Assembly (NCBI GenBank): GCA_964236465.1
Contig: CAXSBZ010000006.1
Location: 62,001 to 126,000 of the forward strand
From: Mucilaginibacter_A sp964236465
Lineage (GTDB): Bacteria > Bacteroidota > Bacteroidia > Sphingobacteriales > Sphingobacteriaceae
Length of the DNA stretch: 64,000 nucleotides
Direction of reading: 5' to 3'
The translations under genes were made by a program, and so were the position numbers. Below the pieces are notes generated by a model that worked only from the letters and a program-made list of their open reading frames with translations, did not search any database and was not told the origin of the DNA. Positions 34,785 through 45,040 of the stretch are shown piece by piece. The stretch's first letter is position 1. Every line of letters begins with the position of its first letter.

Positions 34785-37166
34785 CTATTCACTCCTCAAA
34801 CTCTTCACCGGGTTAGCCAATGCTGCTTTTATCGCCTGAAAACTGACGGTGGCCAGAGCGATAACTACAGCAACTAAACCAGCAAATGCAAACATCCACC
34901 ATGTTATACTTGTACGGTAAGCAAATCCGTGTAACCATTTGCTCATAAAAAACCAAGCAACAGGCGAAGCAATAACAAATGCGATCACAACTAATTTTAA
35001 AAAATCAACTGAAAGAAGACTAACAATATTTGAAACACCTGCACCCAAAACCTTTCGGACACCAATTTCTTTTTTGCGTTGAATTGTACTGTAAGACGCA
35101 AGGCCGAGCAACCCGAGGCAGGAAATAAAAATTGCAAGAATAGCGAAATTAAAAAACAAAGTTCCAAACCTGTCTTCTGCTCGGTATTGTTGATCAAAGG
35201 TTTCGTCAAGAAAAGTATAATCAAATGGTCTTGTGGGAATGACTTGGCTCCATTTTGATTGAATTGCTTTTATGGTTGCAGGTAAATTGTTGGTTGCAAC
35301 TTTTATAGAAAGCAATGAACAATTATTTGTATCAATGCGTAAAGACATAGGTTTTATAGCGTCTTGCAACCCTTGATAATGAAAATCTTTTACTACGCCT
35401 ATAATTTTACCTTTTCTTCCCCATTGCTCAAAATTTTTACCTATTGCTTGCTGGGCTAAATTGTAGCCTAAACTTTTCACTGCAGTTTCATTGATTACCA
35501 TTGCCTGTGTTGTATCGGTAGCAAATGCTTTTGAAAAGCCGCGCCCTGCAACTAATTTTAATTCATATTGTTTCATGTAATTGAAGTCAACAGACGTTAC
35601 ATCAAGGTTGGTAATTTGCATATCTCCTGTTTTATCTTCCACTTTAGAGTAGGCAGTACTCGTACCACCCCCGGGTACAGATGATGAAAATGATGTTGCT
35701 AAAATACCGGGTACAGATGAAAGCGATTGTTTAAAAGCATCTTTATTTTTGTCGAAATTAGTTTCGATAATCATGGTTTGATCTTTATTAAAACCAAGGT
35801 CTTGGCTTCTCATGTAACTAAGTTGAGTGTACACAATTACAGTTCCTATTATCAAAACAGTAGATATAGTAAATTGAAAGACTACCAAACCTTTTCTCAA
35901 TAGTACTCCTTTAGTGCCTGTTGAAAAATGGCCTTTAAGCACTTTGATAGGTTGAAATGAAGACAATACTAATGCAGGATAAAAACCTGCAATGGTGCCA
36001 ATTACAACAGAAATAGAGAAAAGACTAATAATATATGAAGGGTGATAAAAAAAAGCGGTACTTACTTGCTTACCTGCAAGTTCATTAAACAATGGTAACA
36101 GCAATGCACATAACAGAATAACTACAACAAAAGCCATTAAAGTAATAACTAAACTTTCACCTACAAACTGTTTTACCAGTTGGAATTTTCCAGCACCCGA
36201 TACTTTGCGGATACCAACTTCTTTGGCTCGTTCTGCACTTCGTGCTGTAGTAAGATTAATGAAATTAATACATGCAATCAATAAAATAAAAATGGCGATA
36301 ATAGAGAAAATGTAAATGTTAGTTATATTTCCTGTTTTACTGTTATCTCTTGTCGAATACAGATATACATCCCTCAACGGCTCAAGGAAGAAATTCATTT
36401 TGACTTGATGATCTTTCAATTCTTTACCATCGTGTAATTCTGCAAATGCCGGAAACTTTGCAGCCAAGATTTTTGGATTAGTTCCCGGCTTCAACAATAA
36501 ATAAGAAGTTAAACTGGAGCCGCCCCATGCGCTGTCTGATGATTGTTTATAAATCTTTCGTTCGGACGACAAAGACACAATCATGTCTGCCTTTACTTGT
36601 GAATTTTCAGGTATATCTTTCATTACACCTGTGATGGTTGCATTTATTGCATCACCAGTAAGCATTATATTTTGTCCGATCGGATTGCTATCACCAAAAT
36701 ATTTTCTTGCAGTAGTTTGAGAAAAAACAACACTCAGTGGTTCTTTTAATACCGTGTTCTTATCACCATATACTAGCGGAAAATCAAATATCTTGAACAA
36801 GGTAGAATCAGCCATTATTGAATTTTTTTCCTGAAACTTATCATTGCCTTTTCTAACTAAAAAACTTTGACTACTAATCCGCACTACTGATTCTACCTCA
36901 GGAAAATCTCGTTGCATATTTATAGCAACAGCCCCGGAAGTCGAATTCCATTGAAGCAAATCAGTTGGGGTTTTTATATCGGTAACAATCCTATAAATTC
37001 TATCAGCTTTTGCATTGAAAGCATCGTAGTTGACCTCAAAATGAACATATAGGTATATAAGAAAGCAACCAGTCATTCCTACTGCTAAACCCATAACATT
37101 AATTAGGGAATAAACTTTGTGTTTCCACAAGTTCCGCCAAGCGATTTTAAAATAGTTTTTGATCAT
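34785..37166 (-). CDS. FtsX-type ABC permease 1 (minus strand)
   Basis: This 793-residue MacB-like permease has a first transmembrane helix at about 20-42, a periplasmic MacB_PCD domain, a three-helix FtsX domain with ACINFINLTTARSAERAKEVGIRKVSGAG, a second periplasmic domain and a final FtsX domain with SCLGLLGLASYSTIQRKKEIGVRKVLGAG. It ends SFQAIKAALANPVKSLRSE. It is the third of three permeases in the minus-strand run and precedes the response regulator gene. It needs an ABC ATPase, which this strand lacks. Confidence 0.92.
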   Translation of the reverse strand: MIKNYFKIAWRNLWKHKVYSLINVMGLAVGMTGCFLIYLYVHFEVNYDAFNAKADRIYRIVTDIKTPTDLLQWNSTSGAVAINMQRDFPEVESVVRISSQSFLVRKGNDKFQEKNSIMADSTLFKIFDFPLVYGDKNTVLKEPLSVVFSQTTARKYFGDSNPIGQNIMLTGDAINATITGVMKDIPENSQVKADMIVSLSSERKIYKQSSDSAWGGSSLTSYLLLKPGTNPKILAAKFPAFAELHDGKELKDHQVKMNFFLEPLRDVYLYSTRDNSKTGNITNIYIFSIIAIFILLIACINFINLTTARSAERAKEVGIRKVSGAGKFQLVKQFVGESLVITLMAFVVVILLCALLLPLFNELAGKQVSTAFFYHPSYIISLFSISVVIGTIAGFYPALVLSSFQPIKVLKGHFSTGTKGVLLRKGLVVFQFTISTVLIIGTVIVYTQLSYMRSQDLGFNKDQTMIIETNFDKNKDAFKQSLSSVPGILATSFSSSVPGGGTSTAYSKVEDKTGDMQITNLDVTSVDFNYMKQYELKLVAGRGFSKAFATDTTQAMVINETAVKSLGYNLAQQAIGKNFEQWGRKGKIIGVVKDFHYQGLQDAIKPMSLRIDTNNCSLLSIKVATNNLPATIKAIQSKWSQVIPTRPFDYTFLDETFDQQYRAEDRFGTLFFNFAILAIFISCLGLLGLASYSTIQRKKEIGVRKVLGAGVSNIVSLLSVDFLKLVVIAFVIASPVAWFFMSKWLHGFAYRTSITWWMFAFAGLVAVVIALATVSFQAIKAALANPVKSLRSE

Positions 37167-37259
37167 AATTTTGGTTTTTATAATAATGCTTCTTTTATCG
37201 GTGTTTTTTAGGTGCGAGGTAAGAGGCTTTGCAAATTGCTCCTACCTCTAACTCCAAAC

Positions 37260-39644
37260 CTATTCACTCCTTAAACTCTTCACCGGATTAGCCAATGCTG
37301 CTTTTATCGCCTGAAAACTGACGGTGATTAAGGTGATGATGATAGCACCGACAGCCGTAATCAGGAAAACCCAAATGGAAATGCCAGTTCGATATTCGTA
37401 ATGCTGCAGCCACTGGTGCATAAAATAGTAAGCAATTGGCGTAGAAATGCACAAAGAAATTAGGATTAGGCTGATAAATTCTTTAGAGAGTAAAGTCCAA
37501 AGGTTAAATACGGTTGCCCCTAATACTTTTCTGACACCGATTTCTTTTGTTCGCTGTTCAGCCATAAAAGATGCCATCCCAAACAAACCTAAGCAGGAAA
37601 TTAAAATAGCAAGAATTGAGAAAAAACCGGAAAGTTTGCCGATGCGTTGTTCGTCGTCAAACTTCTTTTCATACTCTTCATCCACAAACTTATATACAAA
37701 AGGCTGCGATGGATTGTACCTTTTAAAAACGCTTTCTATTTTGTCGATCGCATCATGAGAATTTGCAGAAGCATTAATCCTCACATTCAAAACCCCTTCT
37801 GTACTTTTACTTATTACAAAAACGGTACGATCCACAGGTTCGTAAGGAGATTGCATCAACAAATCTTTAATTACACCAACAACATGAAAAGGTTTACCGT
37901 CCCAATTGATGGTTTCGCCAACCGGGTTCTGCAAATTCATGAATTTTACAGCTGTCTCGTTTAAGATAATCCCTGAGGAATCGGTTAAGAAACTTCTTGA
38001 AAAATCACGTCCTTCTTTTACCTTCCAATTAACCGTTTTTCCAAAATCATTTGACACGTAAACTACACCAAAATTACCTTGCAGAGCAGGGCTTTTTCCT
38101 TTCCAATCGAATCCATTATCGTTTTCATTAACATAAGTGGTTGCACTGGATGATTCTGCAATTTCTGATACTACACCTGCGTTTTTTAGCTCATTTCTAA
38201 TTGCATCAAAGTGCTTATGTATTTCATCAGTTGCTATTGGTATAATTATTAAACCATTCCGACTATAACCTACCGGTCTATTTTTGGCAAATTCTATTTG
38301 CTGAAAAATGATAATTGTCCCAACAATTAAAATCACCGATACCGAAAACTGTAGTACAACCAGTATTTTACGTGGCAACGCGGCAAAACGATCTGTTTTG
38401 AATGTTCCTTTCAAAACTTTAACAGGCTTAAAAGATGATAAATACAATGCCGGATAGCTTCCTGCCAGCACACCGGTTATTAGGGTGAAGCAAAATCCTG
38501 ACATCCAAAATAGTGGATTACTCCATAAAATAGCTGTCTTTTTATCGGCAACTTCATTAAATAATGGTAGTGCCTGTTGTACCAAAATCAAAGCCAATAC
38601 AAAAGAGAACATGGAGATTAATAATGATTCGGATAAAAATTGACCAATCAATTGTATGCGCAGAGAACCTACTGCCTTGCGGATACCAACTTCCTTGGCA
38701 CGTTTTTCTGAACGTGCGGTACTTAAATTCATGAAATTGATGCAGGCAAGTAGTAACACAAAAAAACCAATCATCCCGAAAAGCCACACAAATTGTATTC
38801 TTCCACCCGTGTTGATCCCATTTTTAAATTCAGAATATAGATGCAAGTTGCGCATAGGCTGCAAAAAAACCACCGGTTTAAAAGCAGCATCTTCTGCTTT
38901 TACCCGCTTTAGTTTTACATCTTTAATTTTTGCTGAAATCTTTTCTAAATCAGCATGATCTGTTAATTGCACCCATGCTTGAAATGAATTAGCGCGCCAA
39001 GGATTAGTTACTTTTTCCTCCCATTTATTATTATCAATATACAAATTCCAGGGAGCGATAAATAACAATGTCTTAAACTCTGAGTTGTATGGAAAATCTG
39101 CATAAACGCCACTTACTTTCACATCAAATTTTGAGTCAATTTTAATGCGATGATTCATTGGATCTGCATTGCCAAACAAAGCCTTCGCTGTGGTTTTAGA
39201 AAGAATTATGGAATGACTATCCTGTAAAGCAGAAGCTGACCCTTCCAACATCTTCATGGAAAGCATTTGGATAATTTGTGGCTCAAAGAAATTCCCGCTT
39301 TGGGTTATCATCTTTTCGCCAAAAGCTAAAATATGATCATTTGTCCAACCGGACATGGAAACGGACTTAAAATCACCGCCATAATTTTTGCGGAGTTCCT
39401 CCCCAATCAAATACGGTAAAGAAGTTTGACTGCCCGTTTCACCATTTAAGGTTTGGTGCTGCATTACCTGAGCAATTTGCCTATAATTATTGAACGATTT
39501 GTTGTAAGATAATTCATCATAAACCCAAAGTCCAATCAGCATGGCTACGGCCATCCCAACAGCTAAACCAATAATGTTAATGGCCGAATAAACTTTGTTT
39601 TTGATGAGGTTGCGCCAGGCGATCTTTAAATAATTCTTAAACAT
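37260..39644 (-). CDS. FtsX-type ABC permease 2 (minus strand)
   Basis: This 794-residue paralogue starts MFKNYLKIAWRNLIKNKVYS and has two FtsX modules (NFMNLSTARSEKRAKEVGIRK and FGMASFMAEQRTKEIGVRKV). The periplasmic domains differ strongly from its neighbours, while the last 47 bases are almost identical to theirs. The 93-base spacer to the next permease holds a motif copy (37185-37201) and a TTTGCAAA-centred repeat. Confidence 0.92.
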   Translation of the reverse strand: MFKNYLKIAWRNLIKNKVYSAINIIGLAVGMAVAMLIGLWVYDELSYNKSFNNYRQIAQVMQHQTLNGETGSQTSLPYLIGEELRKNYGGDFKSVSMSGWTNDHILAFGEKMITQSGNFFEPQIIQMLSMKMLEGSASALQDSHSIILSKTTAKALFGNADPMNHRIKIDSKFDVKVSGVYADFPYNSEFKTLLFIAPWNLYIDNNKWEEKVTNPWRANSFQAWVQLTDHADLEKISAKIKDVKLKRVKAEDAAFKPVVFLQPMRNLHLYSEFKNGINTGGRIQFVWLFGMIGFFVLLLACINFMNLSTARSEKRAKEVGIRKAVGSLRIQLIGQFLSESLLISMFSFVLALILVQQALPLFNEVADKKTAILWSNPLFWMSGFCFTLITGVLAGSYPALYLSSFKPVKVLKGTFKTDRFAALPRKILVVLQFSVSVILIVGTIIIFQQIEFAKNRPVGYSRNGLIIIPIATDEIHKHFDAIRNELKNAGVVSEIAESSSATTYVNENDNGFDWKGKSPALQGNFGVVYVSNDFGKTVNWKVKEGRDFSRSFLTDSSGIILNETAVKFMNLQNPVGETINWDGKPFHVVGVIKDLLMQSPYEPVDRTVFVISKSTEGVLNVRINASANSHDAIDKIESVFKRYNPSQPFVYKFVDEEYEKKFDDEQRIGKLSGFFSILAILISCLGLFGMASFMAEQRTKEIGVRKVLGATVFNLWTLLSKEFISLILISLCISTPIAYYFMHQWLQHYEYRTGISIWVFLITAVGAIIITLITVSFQAIKAALANPVKSLRSE

Positions 39645-39734
39645 AATTTTTAGTTTTATAGCTTTCAGTCAATAATTCAATGCTTCTTTTATCGGTATAT
39701 TTTCTGCCTTCCGGAGAAAATTTGGGTGAGGCTT

Positions 39735-42101
39735 TTACTCTGATCGCAAACTCTTCACCGGATTGGCCAATGCTGCTTTTATCGCCTGAAAACTGACGGT
39801 GAGCAAAGCGATAACGATGGCAAGCATTCCGGCTGTAAAAAACGTTAACCAACTGATGTTGATTTTATAAGAAAAATCTTGCAGCCATTGGTGCATAAAA
39901 TACCAACTTATGGGTACAGCAATTGCTATGGCAACTACTACTAAGGCAACAAAATCTTTGGTAAGTAACTGAATCAGGCTGCCTACACTTGCGCCCAACA
40001 CTTTCCGGATGCCAATTTCTTTGTTGCGGTTTTGGGCCATGTAGGCAGCCAAACCAAACAAACCGAGGCAGGAAATGGCAATGGTCAATCCGGCAAACAG
40101 TGCCGCCAGGTTGCCTGTCCTTTCTTCTTCTTTAAACTTCTGGCCATATTCCTGATCGACAAACTGGTACTCAAAAGGGTAAGCCGGATTGTATTTTTTA
40201 AATATAGCTTCGACTGCTTTTAAGCTTTTTGACACAGAAGTTTGATTGTTTAACCTAATTAGCATATTGCCGTAATACCAGCTTTTTGTACCATAAACCA
40301 CCATTGGAAATACAGCTTGATAAGGTGAGCCGACAATAAAATCTTTAAAAACACCTATTATTTTTAATGATTTATTGTTGGCTGAAATGGTTTGGCCAAT
40401 CGGGTTTTTTAGTTTCATCCAGTCAATGGCGGTGGCATTTAGCAGTACCGCATCGCTGTCTGTAGGATAATTTTTAAGGTCAATGTCCCTTCCTGCAATC
40501 AGCTTTAAACCCATTGTTTTAACAAAATCACCCATGCTGGCAAACTGCGTAAAAGGTATTTTTGCATAATCCGGGTTGTGGTCTCCCCATTGCAAACCTT
40601 GCGAAGTGCTGCCATCTACCGTAACTGTCATGCTGGTTTTACTAACAGCAGAAGCAATCCCCTGGCTAATAAGATCGTTCTTGATCAGCTCAAAGTTTTT
40701 TGCGATATCTCCGGTAATTGGATGTTCCAGCAGCTTATCTTGAACATAACCACTGTCGCGTTCCTGAGTGTATTTTATTTGTTGATAAATGATTAGGGTA
40801 GATACAATCAAAACAATAGCAATGGTAAACTGAACGATGACAAGCAGTTTTCGAGGCGTAACAACTTGGTTTTTATCTTTAAATAACCCTTTTAATACGC
40901 GTACGGGTTTAAAAGCCGACAAATAAAAAGCCGGATAACTTCCTGCAAGCAGTCCTGTAATCAAAATAAAACCAACACCCGCTAGCCAAAAAACAGGATT
41001 TCCATATTCTACAAGCAGTTTTTTATCCGTTAAATGGTTAAAGGCTGGTAAACAAAGCTGGACGATGATTAGGGCAATTATTCCAGCGATAAAAGTGATG
41101 AGGATCGATTCAGTCAGAAATTGTTCAATCAGGCTAAATCTGTTTGCGCCAATGGTTTTACGCAGCCCAACTTCTTTTGCCCGCTTTTCGCTTTGGGCCG
41201 TACTCAAATTCATGAAATTGATACAAGCAATCAGCAAAATCAAACAAGCAATAATAAACAACAGCCTAACGGTTTCTATTCGCCCGCCAGCTACTTTTCC
41301 ATTCTCAAACCGAGAATATAAATGCCATTTGCTGGCCGGGTGCAAAAATACTTCTTCCTCCGTTGTTGGGTCATGCTTTAATACCAGGTTTTTTATTTTT
41401 TGATCAACCAACATTTCAGAAGCATCAGGCTGTAATTGTACGTAAGTATTATAGCTGTTGGTATTCCATTTGGTTTCATCCATAGCAGTTCGCTGGTTAC
41501 CTGCTAACGATGTCAAATATTCAAAGTCAAATTGTGTATTGTTAGGCAAATCTTTCAGTACACCAGTTACCTTATACGCGGTTTTGTTATCCAGTTTTAC
41601 AATTTTGCCGACGGGATTTTGATTGCCAAATATTTTGATTGCTAAAGTTTGGGTAAACACAACGCTGTTAACATCATCTAAAGCTTGCAATGCGCTGCCT
41701 TGTAATAAGGGAAAGCTAAACATGGTTAAAAAAGGCTTATCCACATCTAAACCGGTAGCTTTGATGCTTTTATCAGCAAAACTAAATAACCGGGGAGTAG
41801 GCCAGGTAACACGTGCAACCGACTTAACTTCCGGAAACGCCCGCTTTAACTCTGGAGCGATAGCACCGGAAGTAACATCCCAAGCACCAACTTGTTGTCC
41901 TTTTGGCGTGTTCCGGTTCCACACTTTATACAACGTGTCTTTGTTTTTATGGAACTGGTCGAAGCTCAATTCATTCTGTATCCATTCAAAAATTAAAATC
42001 GCTCCAGCCATACCAATTGCCAAGCCAATAATATTAATGATGGAAAAAGCTTTATTGCGGATCAGGTTCCGCCAGGCGATTTTAAAATAGTTTTTGATCA
42101 T
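39735..42101 (-). CDS. FtsX-type ABC permease 3 (minus strand, first of run)
   Basis: This 788-residue paralogue starts MIKNYFKIAWRNLIRNKAFS and carries NFMNLSTAQSEKRAKEVGLRK and FGLAAYMAQNRNKEIGIRKV. It is the promoter-proximal gene of the minus-strand run. Upstream lie two response-regulator-like palindromes and a candidate sigma-54 promoter. The upstream spacing (60 bases from the candidate -24 box to the ATG) fits a short leader. Confidence 0.92.
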   Translation of the reverse strand: MIKNYFKIAWRNLIRNKAFSIINIIGLAIGMAGAILIFEWIQNELSFDQFHKNKDTLYKVWNRNTPKGQQVGAWDVTSGAIAPELKRAFPEVKSVARVTWPTPRLFSFADKSIKATGLDVDKPFLTMFSFPLLQGSALQALDDVNSVVFTQTLAIKIFGNQNPVGKIVKLDNKTAYKVTGVLKDLPNNTQFDFEYLTSLAGNQRTAMDETKWNTNSYNTYVQLQPDASEMLVDQKIKNLVLKHDPTTEEEVFLHPASKWHLYSRFENGKVAGGRIETVRLLFIIACLILLIACINFMNLSTAQSEKRAKEVGLRKTIGANRFSLIEQFLTESILITFIAGIIALIIVQLCLPAFNHLTDKKLLVEYGNPVFWLAGVGFILITGLLAGSYPAFYLSAFKPVRVLKGLFKDKNQVVTPRKLLVIVQFTIAIVLIVSTLIIYQQIKYTQERDSGYVQDKLLEHPITGDIAKNFELIKNDLISQGIASAVSKTSMTVTVDGSTSQGLQWGDHNPDYAKIPFTQFASMGDFVKTMGLKLIAGRDIDLKNYPTDSDAVLLNATAIDWMKLKNPIGQTISANNKSLKIIGVFKDFIVGSPYQAVFPMVVYGTKSWYYGNMLIRLNNQTSVSKSLKAVEAIFKKYNPAYPFEYQFVDQEYGQKFKEEERTGNLAALFAGLTIAISCLGLFGLAAYMAQNRNKEIGIRKVLGASVGSLIQLLTKDFVALVVVAIAIAVPISWYFMHQWLQDFSYKINISWLTFFTAGMLAIVIALLTVSFQAIKAALANPVKSLRSE

Positions 42102-42160
42102 GGTTTTGAGGTATGAGGTAACAGGTTTGAGGCAATAGCAAATTGTTTGTTGTTACATCA

Positions 42161-42176
42161 CCACAACTGATACCAA
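42161..42176 (-). promoter_or_regulatory. Candidate sigma-54 promoter of the minus-strand permease run
   Basis: On the minus strand TTGGTATCAGTTGTGG shows a -24 GG and, ten bases later, GG in place of the usual -12 GC. The -24 half is good and the -12 half imperfect. It lies between the ATG of permease 3 and two enhancer-like palindromes. Confidence 0.35.
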
Positions 42177-42227
42177 TTCTATAAACACCTGTAAATCAAC
42201 AATCTTTCTATTCTCTGCCTAAAAAAT

Positions 42228-42264
42228 TGTTCGCCTTCGTACAGCCATTGTCCGTTTCCGAACA
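42228..42264. promoter_or_regulatory. Tandem enhancer-like palindromes
   Basis: TGTTCGCCTTCGTACA (42228-42243) and TGTCCGTTTCCGAACA (42249-42264) both fit TGTNCG-N4-CGNACA. Their centres are 21 bases apart, two helical turns. They are good candidates for dimers of the NtrC-type regulator encoded at 33270-34628. Confidence 0.55.
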
Positions 42265-42305
42265 GTTTGATACTGTTTTTATCACCTATAAAATGGTGTT
42301 CAAAC

Positions 42306-42341
42306 AAAAAGCCGGGAACAACTTAATTGTCCCGGCTTTTT
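42306..42341 (-). terminator. Terminator of the aldo/keto reductase gene
   Basis: AAAAAGCCGGGA and TCCCGGCTTTTT form a 12-base perfect stem with a 12-base loop, just after the reductase stop on the minus strand. It insulates the permease run from readthrough. Confidence 0.88.
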
Positions 42342-42357
42342 AAGTTTGTCTATAAAT

Positions 42358-43377
42358 TTAATTTTTTCGGTCTCCAGACATGGCATCAACCACATTGCCC
42401 GGATATTCTGAAGGCAATCGGCTTGCTTCATCCAGTTGCTGCAGTTCTGCTTCGATAAATTGTATATCTATAGATTTGAAGTTATCTTCCAGCTGTGTTA
42501 GCTTATTTGCACCGATGATGACACTGGTAACGGCCGGTTGCCAAAGCAGCCAGGCCAAAGCCAGTTGCGCAACGGTGGCACCTTTGCTTTCGGCCATTGG
42601 CTGCAAAATATCCAGCACTTTGTAAGCACGTTCAATCACCGGAGGCTGGATATTGAAACCGGCCAGCCGTCCTTTTTGGTCTTCTGCTTCCTGCCTGGTA
42701 TATTTTCCGGAGAGCAATCCACCATACAGCGGACTCCAAACCAACAATCCCAACTGCTGATCTTTTAGTAGTGGGATCAATTCCCTTTCTACATCGCGTG
42801 TAGCCACAGAATATTGGGCTTGAAGCGATACAAATTTTTCGACGTGGTTATAGGTAGAATAGCCCAGTGCTTTCATCAAATGCCAGGCGGCCACGTTGCT
42901 GGCACCGATATAACGCACTTTTCCGCTGCGCACCAAATCATCCAAAGCCCGCAAAGTTTCTTCAATCGGCGTGAGCGGATCAGAACTATGAATCTGGTAA
43001 AGATCAATATAATCAGTACCGAGCCGCTTCAAACTTGCTTCTGCCTGCGCCATAATATGCTTGCGCGAAAGCCCGCGGTCATTCTGCCCAGCTCCCATCC
43101 CGGCACGTACTTTAGTCGCAATCACCAAATCATCGCGCTTTAATTCAAGGTTTCGGATGCTTTGGCCAATCATTTCTTCTGATAGCCCGGTAGAATAAAC
43201 ATTTGCCGTATCGATAAAATTAAGGCCTGCATCTGTAGCAAATTTCATCTGCTCATCTACCGCCGGCTGATCAAGGTTGCCCATGACTTTAAAATGGCCG
43301 CGGCCGCCAAAATTCATCGTGCCCAAACACAATGTAGAAACCTTTAAACCCGTACTGCCTAATACTTTATATTTCAT
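42358..43377 (-). CDS. Aldo/keto reductase
   Basis: The start is MKYKVLGSTGLKVSTLCLGT at 43377; a 23-residue extension is unlikely. The 339-residue TIM barrel uses NADPH to reduce carbonyls. The catalytic set is present: Asp in NFIDTANVYS (with Tyr), Lys in VIATKVRAG, and His in LYQIHSSD. SVIIGANKLTQLEDN binds the cofactor. It sits between the two divergent permease operons and shows no obvious link to them. Confidence 0.92.
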   Translation of the reverse strand: MKYKVLGSTGLKVSTLCLGTMNFGGRGHFKVMGNLDQPAVDEQMKFATDAGLNFIDTANVYSTGLSEEMIGQSIRNLELKRDDLVIATKVRAGMGAGQNDRGLSRKHIMAQAEASLKRLGTDYIDLYQIHSSDPLTPIEETLRALDDLVRSGKVRYIGASNVAAWHLMKALGYSTYNHVEKFVSLQAQYSVATRDVERELIPLLKDQQLGLLVWSPLYGGLLSGKYTRQEAEDQKGRLAGFNIQPPVIERAYKVLDILQPMAESKGATVAQLALAWLLWQPAVTSVIIGANKLTQLEDNFKSIDIQFIEAELQQLDEASRLPSEYPGNVVDAMSGDRKN

Positions 43378-43578
43378 TTTTTTGGTTTTTAAATTGGTGA
43401 GGACAGCCAATATGCTTCTTTTGCCATCTATAAATCTGCATATCATTTTTTAGGTGATAAAAACAGCAAGCAATAAATTGAATGAAATTTGTTGTCTTTA
43501 ATCAAACGCTTTCTAACAGAATTGTTTTCGTGTACTTCTTCTACCAACCCAAAATTGTTCGCCAAAATTTGCCCGCAC

Positions 43579-43595
43579 TGTATCAAAACCGAACA
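43579..43595. promoter_or_regulatory. Enhancer-like palindrome upstream of the adaptor gene
   Basis: TGTATCAAAACCGAACA resembles the sites at 42228-42264 with one extra base in the left half. A TGTTCG half-site lies 23 bases upstream at 43556. Confidence 0.4.
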
Positions 43596-43670
43596 CTACC
43601 TGTAATACAAACGCACAGGCGGATGCTTCTTTTATCAGCTAAAAAACTGTATTTCAATTATTTAAGTTGA

Positions 43671-43684
43671 TGGCACAGCTTTGC
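43671..43684 (+). promoter_or_regulatory. Candidate sigma-54-like promoter of the adaptor operon
   Basis: TGGCACAGCTTTGC has perfect -24 (TGGCAC) and -12 (TTTGC) elements, but they are one base closer than the standard spacing. GGCACAG(C/A)TTTG recurs at 62031-62042. It overlaps the ATG at 43670, which argues that translation starts further downstream. Confidence 0.45.
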
Positions 43685-43738
43685 CTATACAAACAGCAAA
43701 ATACCGAACACCAAAAAATACCTGATAAAAACAGCATC

Positions 43739-44992
43739 GTGGACAGAGTTATAGAAAAAAAGAAATGGACAATCAAACGCCTTTTAACCATCGGCGGAAT
43801 TACAGCCTTGGTTTTACTCATCGGCAGCAGTTATTATTTTACTTCGGGCAAATCCAAATTGAATGTGGACACCGAAAGGATCACGATCAGCGAAGTGAAA
43901 AACGGGCCGTTCCAGGAGTTTATCCCGGTTAATGGTGTGGTGATGCCGATTACAACGATTTATTTGGATGCGAACGAAGGTGGCCGGGTAGATCAAAAAT
44001 TTGTGGAAGACGGCACGGTCATGAAAAAAGGCGACCCGATTATGAAACTGGCCAACACGGATTTGGAACTGAGTTTGGTGAACCAGGAAACTTCGGTTTT
44101 TAACTTGCTCACGCAGATGCAGATTTCCCGAAATGCGGCGCAACAAAACACAATCAGCAAGTTGAACCAGATGGCCGACGTGGACAATGCTTTTAAAGAA
44201 TCGGAAAGGTTGTACCTGCTGAACAAGCATTTGTACGAACAGAAAGCGATTGGTTTGCAGGAGTTCAGGCAGTCGCAAATTGCTTATGATTACCAGGTGA
44301 AGCGCAAAAAACTGACGCAGCAGATATTGAAGCAGGATTCGGTTTCAACCAAACAGGAGTTGGATCAATCTAAACAATCTTTCGACCGTACCCAAAACGC
44401 GCTGGCCGTGATGCGCCAAAAAGTAGGCGATTTGATTGTCCGCGCGCCAGTTGACGGCCAGCTGACTTCCATGGATGCAGAAGTTGGCCAGAACAAACAT
44501 CAGGGCGAACGACTGGGCCAGATCGACGTTTTAAGCGGGTTTAAAGTTCGGGTTGATGTAGACGAACATTATATTTCCCGCATTTTTACCGGCTTGACCG
44601 GCGATTTCGACTTCTCCGACAAAACCTATAAACTGAAGATCAAAAAGGTGTTTACGCAAGTTACCAACGGTCGTTTCCAGGTAGATATGGAGTTTGTAGG
44701 GAAAGTACCGGAAGGCATCCGCCGCGGACAAACCTTGCAAATTCGTTTGGCTCTGGGCGACGAAACCAAAGCTTTGTTATTGGCCAAAGGCGGCTTTTAC
44801 CAGCAAACCGGTGGCAACTGGATTTTTAAAGTGAGCGATGACGGCAAAACGGCTTATAAAGTTGATGTACAGCTTGGCCGCCAAAACCCGGATTATTACG
44901 AGATTTTACAAGGCTTAAAACCCGGCGATAAAGTGGTAACAAGTAGTTATGAAAATTATGGAACGATGCAGGAGTTGGTGTTAAAGAAGTAA
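43739..44992 (+). CDS. HlyD/RND-type periplasmic adaptor subunit
   Basis: I place the start at GTG 43739 (MDRVIEKKKWTIKR) because an apparent promoter overlaps the in-frame ATG at 43670. The 417-residue protein has a membrane anchor (about 15-33), a biotinyl-lipoyl half domain (NEGGRVDQKFVEDGTVMKKG), a long coiled coil (about 85-200), the second lipoyl half (IVRAPVDGQLTSMDAEVGQ) and a C-terminal beta barrel (LKPGDKVVTSSYENYG). It would link the ABC permeases to an outer-membrane channel, but no TolC gene is in the window. Confidence 0.88.
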   Translation: MDRVIEKKKWTIKRLLTIGGITALVLLIGSSYYFTSGKSKLNVDTERITISEVKNGPFQEFIPVNGVVMPITTIYLDANEGGRVDQKFVEDGTVMKKGDPIMKLANTDLELSLVNQETSVFNLLTQMQISRNAAQQNTISKLNQMADVDNAFKESERLYLLNKHLYEQKAIGLQEFRQSQIAYDYQVKRKKLTQQILKQDSVSTKQELDQSKQSFDRTQNALAVMRQKVGDLIVRAPVDGQLTSMDAEVGQNKHQGERLGQIDVLSGFKVRVDVDEHYISRIFTGLTGDFDFSDKTYKLKIKKVFTQVTNGRFQVDMEFVGKVPEGIRRGQTLQIRLALGDETKALLLAKGGFYQQTGGNWIFKVSDDGKTAYKVDVQLGRQNPDYYEILQGLKPGDKVVTSSYENYGTMQELVLKK

Positions 44993-45040
44993 GGATCGGT
45001 ATCAAGTATTAAGTATCAGGTATCAAATAAATGAAAGTAA

